Origin: JAHRAW01 sp965249835
GTDB lineage: Bacteria > Pseudomonadota > Gammaproteobacteria > Arenicellales > Poriferihabitantaceae
DNA length: 64,000 bases
Assembly: GCA_965249835.1 (NCBI GenBank)
Contig: CBDFMY010000003.1
Coordinates: 310,001 to 374,000 of the forward strand
Reading direction: 5' to 3'
In this document: positions 55,667 to 63,098 of the stretch, piece by piece
Numbering within the stretch: the first letter of the stretch is position 1
How the letters are laid out: each line of letters begins with the position of its first letter
The notes under the pieces: generated by a model
The model's database searches: none
What the model saw: only the letters and a program-made list of their open reading frames with translations
Told to the model about the DNA's origin: nothing
Made by a program: the position numbers and the translations under genes

Positions 55667-56848
55667 ATGACATCAACCAAAAAATTAAATCCGTTTCAGC
55701 CTGGCTTTGGGAAACAACCGCCTTATTTAGCCGGTCGGGAAAGCCAGAAAACCGAACTTAAAAAGGTTTTGGCCGACTTGGAAGGTGGACGGTCTCCCGC
55801 TGCTACAATGGTTATGTATGGGCCGCGGGGCATGGGAAAAACAGCCATGCTGAGTTGGTTTAAAGGGGAAGTTCAAAGTGTTAGCACAAAGGATAAACCA
55901 ATACGTACAGTTTCGACGGTTCCGTCTGATTTATCTTCTCCGGCGGAGTTGTGGGATTATTTGTTACCACAGAAAGTATGGCAGAAATTTATTCCAAAGG
56001 CGATTAGTGGAGGATTCGCCGGAGTATCTGGTTCTCTTACCTGGGGGTCGCGTAATCCGGCTAAACAAACATTGCAAAAGAATCTAATCAAAGAATGTAA
56101 AAAACGACCCACGATATTTTTGATGGATGAAGCGCACAGGATGGATGCGGGGTTGTGTGCGGATTTGTTAAACATTGATCAAATGACGCGAAATAAATCT
56201 CCCTTTTTGTTAATCCTTACTGGCACCCCCGATCTTCGCGATATATTATCCACGGTGAACGCTACTTTTGCTGAGCGTTCCAACAAGATAGGCCTTGGTC
56301 GTTTGGATGATCAGTCAACTGCGGACGCTATTGTCAAACCGTTAGACGAACATGGCATGACTATAACCGATAAAGCCCTTGCGAAAGTTGTTGAAAGCAG
56401 TCAGCAATTTCCTTACTTTATACAACAATGGGGCAGTTTTCTTTGGGACGCTGCAACTAGCGCAAATTTGACATGTTTGACTGATCAGCATGTTGATGCT
56501 GTAGAATCCTTTGTCAATAACAAAAAGATAGAGCTTTATCGTGATCGTCTGGTTGAACTGTCTAAGGATGAAGATGTGTTGTCTGCCGCGCAGGTAATTG
56601 CAAAAGAGTTTAAGGATAAGCATCAGCATAGAACGGCTTATATTATTTCGGTAATTAAAGAAGCGTTGCCTGATGCATCAGCAACTAATTTAGATGCAAT
56701 AGACCTATTAGGAAAATTAACGCGGCATAATTTAATTTGGTGTCCGCCTGGAGCTTTATATGAACCAGGTATCCCCAGTTTGATGACATTTATATTGGAC
56801 GAGCAACAAAAGAACGTTCGGACGGATGCATTAGAGACGCCAAAGTAA
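55667..56848 (+). CDS. orphan AAA ATPase (ORC/STAND-like)
   Basis: A 393-residue P-loop ATPase: Walker A MYGPRGMGKTAML near residue 50, Walker B TIFLMDEAHRMD near 145, sensor-1-like LILTGTPDL, and an arginine-bearing GLGRLDD segment; a C-terminal helical or winged region follows. It resembles Orc1/Cdc6-type or STAND ATPases found in defence and mobile regions. No partner effector is fused or adjacent. The AT-rich codon use contrasts with the flanks. The last four codons (ETPK) and the stop fall within a dispersed repeat motif. Confidence 0.8.
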   Translation: MTSTKKLNPFQPGFGKQPPYLAGRESQKTELKKVLADLEGGRSPAATMVMYGPRGMGKTAMLSWFKGEVQSVSTKDKPIRTVSTVPSDLSSPAELWDYLLPQKVWQKFIPKAISGGFAGVSGSLTWGSRNPAKQTLQKNLIKECKKRPTIFLMDEAHRMDAGLCADLLNIDQMTRNKSPFLLILTGTPDLRDILSTVNATFAERSNKIGLGRLDDQSTADAIVKPLDEHGMTITDKALAKVVESSQQFPYFIQQWGSFLWDAATSANLTCLTDQHVDAVESFVNNKKIELYRDRLVELSKDEDVLSAAQVIAKEFKDKHQHRTAYIISVIKEALPDASATNLDAIDLLGKLTRHNLIWCPPGALYEPGIPSLMTFILDEQQKNVRTDALETPK

Positions 56849-56995
56849 CCGAGCCGGCTAACGCCGCCGCTTTAGGATTCCCGCTTGCAGCAAGGATGAC
56901 GAAATAAGAGTCGTGATTGCCCGGTGCCGCCAACTTGTTGCCCGGCTTGACCAACTAATCCAGTTAATTAAACCCAGCGTAGCCGCTGGCATTAT
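56831..56995. repeat. short dispersed repeat segments after the AAA ATPase gene
   Basis: GAGACGCCAAAGTAACCGAG (56829-56850) recurs in variant form at 55411 and 60013; GCCGCCGCTTTAGGATTCCC with AAGGATGACGAAATAAGA recurs near 59930-59975 and 59528-59553. These are common short palindromic intergenic repeats. Confidence 0.7.
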
Positions 56996-57385
56996 TCACT
57001 CAGGCTCAACCTCAAAAACCGGCAGGCCGCTCATCGCTCTGATGAACTTCAACAACTGTTTTCGCATGCGCTCAGGCAACCGACGAAAATGGTGTAGCAA
57101 GGCTTTTTCCTCACGGCTCATCTTGATTTTCGGCTGACTGCCCGGCGGCGGTGTGTTTTGCGTGCAGTGTCGCTGCGGGAAAACGGTGCCGGTGGCCAGC
57201 CACTGAGGGTCTTGCTGCAATACGCCGGCGAGCGCGAAAAAATACTCCAGTTTGATGTTTTTGCTCAATCCATTCTCCCACTGATTGACCGCTGAAGCCG
57301 ACACGCGCAGCGACTTAGCCAAATCCGCCTGCGACAAACCCGCCATTTTGCGGGATGTACGAATTCTCTCTGCCAGGGTAGTCAT
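56996..57385 (-). CDS. XRE-family transcriptional regulator
   Basis: A 129-residue DNA-binding protein. The N-terminal helix-turn-helix is clear: LAERIRTSRKMAGLSQADLAKSLRVSASAVNQWENG (about 4-39). The C-terminal part is basic and helical (REEKALLHHFRRLPERMRKQLLKFI), possibly for dimerisation. It is divergent from the trimeric autotransporter gene, sharing a 256-bp upstream region, so it may control that gene, itself, or both. Confidence 0.88.
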   Translation of the reverse strand: MTTLAERIRTSRKMAGLSQADLAKSLRVSASAVNQWENGLSKNIKLEYFFALAGVLQQDPQWLATGTVFPQRHCTQNTPPPGSQPKIKMSREEKALLHHFRRLPERMRKQLLKFIRAMSGLPVFEVEPE

Positions 57386-57641
57386 GACAAATATACTGAA
57401 TTTTTTTCATAAAGTATGCTTGATTTTATAAATTCAATCTGCTATCTTTCTGCCCGATTGGGAAATTAGTCGGTCTGATGGCGGGTGAATCGTGGGAATT
57501 CATACTGAATTCCTTAGGCTTTTCCTCCATTTTTCAACCTTTCCCTTGACCGTAGCCCCCTTGGCAAAGCCGCGAAAGCGGGTTTTCAGTGGGGTAACTC
57601 GTTGTTTTTTATCAATGTTATGAACAAGAGGAAACAGACAA
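57386..57641. promoter_or_regulatory. shared control region between XRE gene and autotransporter
   Basis: An AT-rich 256-bp divergent region. ATACTGAAT occurs at 57393-57401 and 57502-57510; at the first site ATACT is also mirrored by AGTAT at 57413-57417. These are candidate operator sites for the adjacent XRE regulator. AGAGGA precedes the autotransporter ATG. Confidence 0.5.
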
Positions 57642-59399
57642 ATGAATATTAATAGACACAATCGTGCTCGGAATAATCTGGGCAAAGCATTGGCGGCTTT
57701 CTTCGGATGCGTCGCCCTCGCCGTCGGGCTGGCAGTGCCGGCTTACGGGCAGACCGACCCTGCAGTAACCAGTCCTGAAAATTGCGTCACCGGACTTACT
57801 GATGGTCTGGCGGCGGTAACGACAGGAAATACGGGGACTGGCGGCACACCCGGTGTGAGCATCACCCCTTCGGGAGATGACCAGTCTTCGCTCGCCGCCG
57901 GTTGTAACGCGGCCGCTCAAACCGATGGCAGTGTCGCCCTCGGCCATGGCGCAACGGTGGACAATGCTCCTCGTATAGTGGTTATTGAGGCCGAGGCTCC
58001 GGTCGCCACTGTGCCTGGGGTATTTGATGTCACGTTTAAAGACGTACTTTATGAGGGTGTGACCGGCGTTATCACAATTGGGGAAGATTCTGAAGTTACG
58101 TTAAATAACGGTGATAAGCTTACGATTACTTTCGACCCTGCAGACCCGCCAGTCCAGATCGTTACTGTCACTGCGCCGGTACCTGGGCGTGCTGCGATAG
58201 CGGAGGCGGTCAAGGCGGGGGGGACAGAATCCACCGCTGTTGGCGCGGAATCATATGTTCAAGGTGAAAAAAGTGTTGCTATTGGAGCAGGTGCAAGCGT
58301 TGCCCTCGAAGTGCCCGCCGAGGGTCCGGCCGCCACTGTGCCTGGGGTATTTGATGTCACGTTTAAAGACGTACTTTATGAGGGTGTGACCGGCGTTATC
58401 ACAATTGGGGCAGATTCTGAAGTTACGTTAAATAACGGTGATAAGCTTACGATTACTTTCGACCCTGCAGACCCGCCAGTCCAGATCGTTACTGTCACCG
58501 CGCCGGTACCTGGGACTCCAGGGGTAATGGCATCAACTAACCCAGTAAACTTTGGTACAGCCATCGGTGCTGATTCATCCGTCACAGGCGACGGTGGCGT
58601 CGCCATCGGTGTCGGTGCTGAAGCCGGGGAAAACCAAATCAGGATTGGAGCGGATCATGCAAACGTGCAGATAGGGGATTACAACTTGGGCACTATTCGG
58701 GACGCTACTGCGACCAACGTCGTCGACATCGGCACCAACGCTGACGGCATTGCGACCAACGTCGCCGACATCGGCACCAACGCTGACGGCATTGCGACCA
58801 ACGTCGTCGACATCGGCACCAACGCTGACGGCATTGCGACCAACGTCGCCGACATCGGCACCAACGCTGACGGCATTGCGACCAACGTCGTCGACATCGG
58901 CACCAACGCTGACGGCATTGCGACCAACGTCGCCGACATCGGCACCAACGCTGACGGCATTGCGACCAACGTCGTCGACATCGGCACCAACGCTGACGGC
59001 ATTGCGACCAACGTCGCCGACATCGGCACCAACGCTGACGGCATTGCGACCAACGTCGTCGACATCGGCACCAACGCTGACGGCATTGCGACCAACGTCG
59101 CCGACATCGGCACCAACGCTGACGGCATTGCGACCAACGTCGCCGACATCGGCACCAACGCCGATGATATTGAGACCAACACCGCCGGCATCGCCACCGC
59201 AGTCGCTTTGGCCGGTCTGCCGGTTTTCAAAGGCGGCACCGGTGGCTGGGGAATTGCGCTCGGCTCTTTTGAGGGCGAAACCGCGGTTGCCATCGGAGCA
59301 AACTACAACCTCAATCAAGGCAGCAGCCTGATCAGGTTCGGCATCTCCACTTCCAGCGGCGGAACCAGCGGCACCATTGGTTTCGGAAAGGGGTTTTAG
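57642..59399 (+). CDS. trimeric autotransporter adhesin (YadA-like)
   Basis: A 585-residue surface adhesin. It has an extended signal peptide (to AYGQ, about residue 36), a head with YadA-type motifs (DGSVALGHGATV, STAVGAESYVQGEKSVAIGAGAS, GTAIGADSSVTGDGGVAIGVGA), a coiled-coil stalk of eleven 14-residue units, and a C-terminal anchor (ATAVALAGLPVFKGGTGGWG then GETAVAIGANYNLN) that makes the trimeric beta-barrel. A 61-residue cassette (ATVPGVFDVTFKDVLYEG...) interrupts the head twice. Relatives mediate adhesion; the ligand is unknown. Two terminators follow. Confidence 0.92.
   Translation: MNINRHNRARNNLGKALAAFFGCVALAVGLAVPAYGQTDPAVTSPENCVTGLTDGLAAVTTGNTGTGGTPGVSITPSGDDQSSLAAGCNAAAQTDGSVALGHGATVDNAPRIVVIEAEAPVATVPGVFDVTFKDVLYEGVTGVITIGEDSEVTLNNGDKLTITFDPADPPVQIVTVTAPVPGRAAIAEAVKAGGTESTAVGAESYVQGEKSVAIGAGASVALEVPAEGPAATVPGVFDVTFKDVLYEGVTGVITIGADSEVTLNNGDKLTITFDPADPPVQIVTVTAPVPGTPGVMASTNPVNFGTAIGADSSVTGDGGVAIGVGAEAGENQIRIGADHANVQIGDYNLGTIRDATATNVVDIGTNADGIATNVADIGTNADGIATNVVDIGTNADGIATNVADIGTNADGIATNVVDIGTNADGIATNVADIGTNADGIATNVVDIGTNADGIATNVADIGTNADGIATNVVDIGTNADGIATNVADIGTNADGIATNVADIGTNADDIETNTAGIATAVALAGLPVFKGGTGGWGIALGSFEGETAVAIGANYNLNQGSSLIRFGISTSSGGTSGTIGFGKGF
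58005..58514. repeat. 183-bp duplicated cassette inside the adhesin head
   Basis: The segment 58005-58187 recurs at 58332-58514 with only two base differences (one changes Glu to Ala, one is silent), separated by 144 nt of YadA head. Length is a multiple of three and encodes a 61-residue beta-rich module (VTLNNGDKLTITFDPADPP). It is not a standard YadA head or neck repeat. Confidence 0.93.
58716..59177. repeat. eleven 42-bp tandem repeats (stalk), 84-bp higher-order unit
   Basis: Each 42-bp unit encodes NV[V/A]DIGTNADGIAT. Units alternate GTCGTC (Val-Val) and GTCGCC (Val-Ala) so the true repeat is 84 bp, five copies, plus one final unit that diverges (NADDIET). Apart from that alternation the DNA is essentially identical between copies until the last unit, including silent positions. 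Confidence 0.95.
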
Positions 59400-59422
59400 T
59401 CGGTTTTTGTTTCCTCTTGTGC

Positions 59423-59452
59423 CCGTGGCCCGGTAATCACACCGGGCCACGG
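59423..59452 (+). terminator. strong hairpin after the adhesin gene
   Basis: CCGTGGCCCGGT (59423-59434) and ACCGGGCCACGG (59441-59452) form a perfect 12-bp stem with a 6-nt loop, 24 nt after the stop. The tail (TTACGTTT) is only weakly U-rich. Confidence 0.7.
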
Positions 59453-59461
59453 TTACGTTTG

Positions 59462-59516
59462 CGCGGATGCTTGTCACCGGTCAACCCCTTTCGGTTGATC
59501 GAGCATCCGCGTTTTT
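59462..59516 (+). terminator. second terminator after the adhesin gene
   Basis: CGCGGATGCT (59462-59471) pairs with AGCATCCGCG (59502-59511), with an inner GGTCAACC/GGTTGATC stem, followed by TTTTT. A convincing rho-independent terminator. Confidence 0.75.
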
Positions 59517-59519
59517 CCT

Positions 59520-60114
59520 GTGGCGAGAATGATGAAATAAGAATCGTGATTGCTGTATAAGCTCGCTGTTTCGCTGACGGTTTTTCTCGGTTACTTTTGG
59601 CCTCGAAAAGACAGTCACACTTTGCGATTCACATTGTCTCCCCAACCCGTCATTCTCGCCGGCAGGCGGAAAAAATCGCCGGGAGCGATTTTTCGCGAGC
59701 GAAGCGAGCCCGAAGGGCGCGTATCAGGGATGATACGCGCAAATCCAGTCTGTTGTTCTCGCCAACGGTGAGAACCCAGAACTAAAAAACCATGAGAGTA
59801 ACTAATACCGTCATAATCCAAACCATATCTCCAGACCGTAATTCCTTTTGAGAAGACAAAAGCACACGAAAAAAACTTGGTATGCCGAACTATTAGTATC
59901 ATTACGCAAGCGTGACGCACCGGGCGGCTTGCGCCGCCGCTTTAGGATTCCCGCCTGCCGGCGAGAATGACGAATGAAGGGGCAATAGTAAATTGAAAAG
60001 ACAAAAGCGCGTTGAGAAGCCAAAGTAACCGAGGAAAAAAACCTGGTATGCCGAACTATTAGTATCATTACGCAAGCGTGACACTAAAACAGCGTTGCCG
60101 CTTTGATGCCGCCG
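59520..60114. other. repeat-rich intergenic region, no gene seen
   Basis: This 595-nt gap holds several repeats and no convincing gene. A segment at 59665-59745 is the inverse of 18905-18990. A 39-nt sequence (TGGTATGCCGAACTATTAGT...) is perfectly repeated at 59878-59916 and 60044-60082. Short palindromic segments (TTCCCGCCTGCCGGCGAGAA at about 59949) lie between. The 160-bp units look like tandemly reiterated intergenic repeats. Confidence 0.75.
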
Positions 60115-61287
60115 CTAAAAAAACGCCTGCAGTCCGGTTTGCGCGCGTCCGAGGATGAGGGCGTGGATGTCGTGGGTGCCTTCGTAGGTGTTGACGGTTT
60201 CCAAATTGGCCATGTGGCGGATGACATGATATTCGTCTGAGATGCCGTTGGCGCCGTGCATATCGCGTGCCATACGGGCGATGTCCAGTGCCTTGCCGCA
60301 GTTGTTGCGCTTGACCAAAGAAATGTTTTCCACCGCACAGCGGTCTTGCTGCAGCAGCCTACCGATGCGCAAAGCGGCTTGCAAGCCGAGTGTGATTTCG
60401 GTTTGCATGTCTGCCAGTTTTTTCTGAATCAATTGGTTTTGCGCCAGCGGCCGCCCGAACTGCTTGCGCGTCAAGGTGTAATCGCGCGCGGCGTGCCAGC
60501 AGAACTCGGCGGCGCCCATTACTCCCCAGGCGATGCCGTAGCGCGCCTTGTTCAAGCACCCGAACGGTCCTTTTAATCCGGTTACCTGCAGGCGGTTTTG
60601 TTCGGGCACGAATACTTCGTCCATGACGATCTGGCCAGTGCTTGATGCGCGCAAACTCATCTTGCCTTCGATTGCGGGGGTGCTGAATCCTTGCATGCCT
60701 CGCTCAAGGATGAAGCCATGGATGACTTGGTCGAGTTTGCCCCAGACGATGGCGATGTCGGCGATGGGGGCGTTGGTAATCCAGGTTTTATTGCCGGACA
60801 AGCGATAGCCGCCGTCTACTTTTTCGGCGCAAGTTTTCATGCCGCCGGCGTCGGAGCCGTAGTCCGGCTCGGTGAGGCCGAAGCAACCAATCATCTCGCC
60901 GCGCGCCAGTTTCGGCAGGTAGTGTTTCTTTTGCGCATCTGATCCATAAACGTAAATCGGATGCATCACCAAAGACGACTGCACGCTCATGGCCGAGCGG
61001 TAGCCGCTGTCCACCCGCTCCACTTCCCGCGCCGCCAGACCGTAGCCGACATAACTCAATCCGGCGCCGCCGTATTGTTCGGGCAGCGTCGAGCCGAGCA
61101 AGCCGAGTTCGCCGAAACGTTGCATTAAATCTGCATCGAAGTGCTCGGTGCGGTTGGCTTGGATAATCCCCGGCATCAAATCGCGCTGACAAAACTCCCG
61201 CGCGCTGTCGCGCACCTGTTTTTCTTGTTCACTGAGTTGCGATTCCAGATCGAAAGGGTCATCCCATTGAAACGGAGGCGTGGACAC
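60115..61287 (-). CDS. gcdH: glutaryl-CoA dehydrogenase
   Basis: GcdH oxidatively decarboxylates glutaryl-CoA to crotonyl-CoA in lysine/tryptophan breakdown, passing electrons to ETF. The 390-residue product matches the family from WDDPFDLESQLSEQEKQVRDSA to ALILGRAQTGLQAFF, with LPEQYGGAGLSYVGYGLAAREVERVDSGYRSAMSVQSSLVM, CFGLTEPDYGSDAGGM and the catalytic Glu in NTYEGTHDIHAL. I chose GTG 61287 because AGGAG lies 7 nt before it and the N terminus then matches; the longer frame upstream overlaps the channel gene's end without conservation. Confidence 0.93.
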   Translation of the reverse strand: MSTPPFQWDDPFDLESQLSEQEKQVRDSAREFCQRDLMPGIIQANRTEHFDADLMQRFGELGLLGSTLPEQYGGAGLSYVGYGLAAREVERVDSGYRSAMSVQSSLVMHPIYVYGSDAQKKHYLPKLARGEMIGCFGLTEPDYGSDAGGMKTCAEKVDGGYRLSGNKTWITNAPIADIAIVWGKLDQVIHGFILERGMQGFSTPAIEGKMSLRASSTGQIVMDEVFVPEQNRLQVTGLKGPFGCLNKARYGIAWGVMGAAEFCWHAARDYTLTRKQFGRPLAQNQLIQKKLADMQTEITLGLQAALRIGRLLQQDRCAVENISLVKRNNCGKALDIARMARDMHGANGISDEYHVIRHMANLETVNTYEGTHDIHALILGRAQTGLQAFF

Positions 61288-61342
61288 GGGTTGGCTCCTG
61301 GTTGTTCTTCGGGTTGGCTTTTGGGTGTTTGTTGTTTGCGTA

Positions 61343-63091
61343 TTACTGGGCGGCGTTTTCTTCGGCGCGCAAGGCGCGAACGGTTTGCAAGTATGCCTTG
61401 ACCAGGGTGGATTCGTAAACCACTCCGAGCAGGCGGCCGGCTTCGTCGAGCACCGGTATGCTTTCGCCGACGAACTCTTCCATGGCTTCCATGGCATCCC
61501 ACACCGACATCCCGGCATTGAAGCGCAGCGAATGGTGGTCGAGATAGTGTCGCGCTTTTTTAGGGGCACCGCCGTTGTTTGATGACTCGTTTGCGACGAT
61601 TTGGTTGAGCGTAATCATGCCAAGATATACCGACTGGTCGTCAACGATATACGCCTCGCTGCGATTGGCATCGATCAACGCCTGTTTCAGTCGGGACAAG
61701 TCGTGGTCGGGGTTGCCGCGCACGAAGTCGGTGGTGAGGTAATCGCCGATACCGGTGCGGGCAAGCATCACTTTGTCGCGGCCCATGGATAAATCAAAAC
61801 CGCGCATAGATAATTCACGGTCGAACAATGAACGCCCGAACAGGCGGTATGCCACCAAATTGGAGAACACCACACTGACCATCACCGCCGTGGTCAACTC
61901 ATAGTTGCGCGTCAGTTCGAAGACGATGAGGATGGTGGCGAGCGGCGCGCCGATTACCGGGCTGGTCACCGCCGCCATGCCGCAAATCGCGTAAAACTCA
62001 ATGCCGGCGTAGAAGTCGCTGTAAAGAAATTCCGCGCCATTACCGAGTAGTGCGCCGAATAAAATGCCAATCAGCAGCGCCGGGCTGAACACGCCGCCGG
62101 CGAAACCGAAGCCGATGCACAACGCGGTGGCGGCAATTTTTGCCACCAGAACAACACCGAGTTCGGCGCTGTTATATGCGTCCGGCGTGATGGCGAAGCG
62201 CAAAGTTTCATTGCCGACGCCGAGGATTTCCGGAATCCACTGCGCGGTGATGCCGACGCACAGCCCGGCGATGGCCGGCTTTATCCACACCGGTAACTTC
62301 AAGCAGTCGCTTGCCCGCCGCATGCGCAAAATCCCTTGCATATAAATCACCGCCACCAACGCACCGCCGGCGCCGATTACCACGAAAGCCAGAAACTCCG
62401 GCGCGAACACCGAGCGCGGTACGAATATTTCCAGCAGGGGCGGGCGGTGAAAAATTCGGTCGGCGATGAATAATCCGGTGGAGGAAGCCACGGTAATCGG
62501 CGCGAAGGCGCGCAACGAATAATGGCGCAATACCACTTCGTGGGCGAAGATGACGCCGGCGATGGGCGCGCTGAACACGGTCGAGATGGCCGCCGCCACG
62601 CCGCAACCAATACCGAGACCGGGTTCGACTTTGCCGAGGCGGGAGACAATCGAGCCGAGCGTGGCACCGAGGTGAGTCAGCGGCCCATACTGACCCACCG
62701 ATGCGCCGCTGCCGAGCCCGGCCAGCACCGCGCTGATAGTTACCAATCCGGTTTTGGCTGAGACGCTCTTGCCCGACTGTGCCGCTTCGATGACATCCGC
62801 CGGATTATGCGGACGCTGATCCGGAATCAGTAAAATCAATAGCCCGGCGATGAGTCCGCCGATAGCGGGCAGCACAAACAGAAACCAAGACCAGTTGGAC
62901 TGCGGCGGGATTCCCTGGCGACTTTGGGCGGTCACGAACAACGCGTGATTCAACCACTTGATGGCTTCGACAAAACCGATCGCGAGCAGCGACGTCACGG
63001 CGCCGACAACGATGCCGAAAACCAAAACTCGCACGATGCGGGACAACACATTCACGCCATGCGGACTCGCGGTGGGGGAAGATGAGGTCAT
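61343..63091 (-). CDS. CLC family chloride channel with two CBS domains
   Basis: CLC proteins are dimeric anion channels or H+/anion exchangers. The 582-residue product has about ten hydrophobic segments and the three selectivity motifs: LGSGASVG, GQYGP and GGVFSPAL. The gating glutamate of GxEGP is tyrosine, and the internal proton-site Glu (FxxEE) appears as FAHEV, so the second Glu is valine; both suggest a channel rather than exchanger. Residues about 435-570 form two CBS domains that bind nucleotides. Its ATG lies 7 nt after the ubiB stop. Confidence 0.9.
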   Translation of the reverse strand: MTSSSPTASPHGVNVLSRIVRVLVFGIVVGAVTSLLAIGFVEAIKWLNHALFVTAQSRQGIPPQSNWSWFLFVLPAIGGLIAGLLILLIPDQRPHNPADVIEAAQSGKSVSAKTGLVTISAVLAGLGSGASVGQYGPLTHLGATLGSIVSRLGKVEPGLGIGCGVAAAISTVFSAPIAGVIFAHEVVLRHYSLRAFAPITVASSTGLFIADRIFHRPPLLEIFVPRSVFAPEFLAFVVIGAGGALVAVIYMQGILRMRRASDCLKLPVWIKPAIAGLCVGITAQWIPEILGVGNETLRFAITPDAYNSAELGVVLVAKIAATALCIGFGFAGGVFSPALLIGILFGALLGNGAEFLYSDFYAGIEFYAICGMAAVTSPVIGAPLATILIVFELTRNYELTTAVMVSVVFSNLVAYRLFGRSLFDRELSMRGFDLSMGRDKVMLARTGIGDYLTTDFVRGNPDHDLSRLKQALIDANRSEAYIVDDQSVYLGMITLNQIVANESSNNGGAPKKARHYLDHHSLRFNAGMSVWDAMEAMEEFVGESIPVLDEAGRLLGVVYESTLVKAYLQTVRALRAEENAAQ

Positions 63092-63098
63092 GGGGTCG

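Noticed and set aside
58716..59177. Possible CRISPR array because of regular repeats
   Set aside because: Repeats are contiguous with no unique spacers, in frame, and encode the adhesin stalk.
58575..59477. Long minus-strand frames (300 and 204 codons) opposite the adhesin
   Set aside because: They are mirror readings of the 42-bp repeat; low-complexity, no start signal, and the plus-strand frame has a signal peptide and anchor domain.
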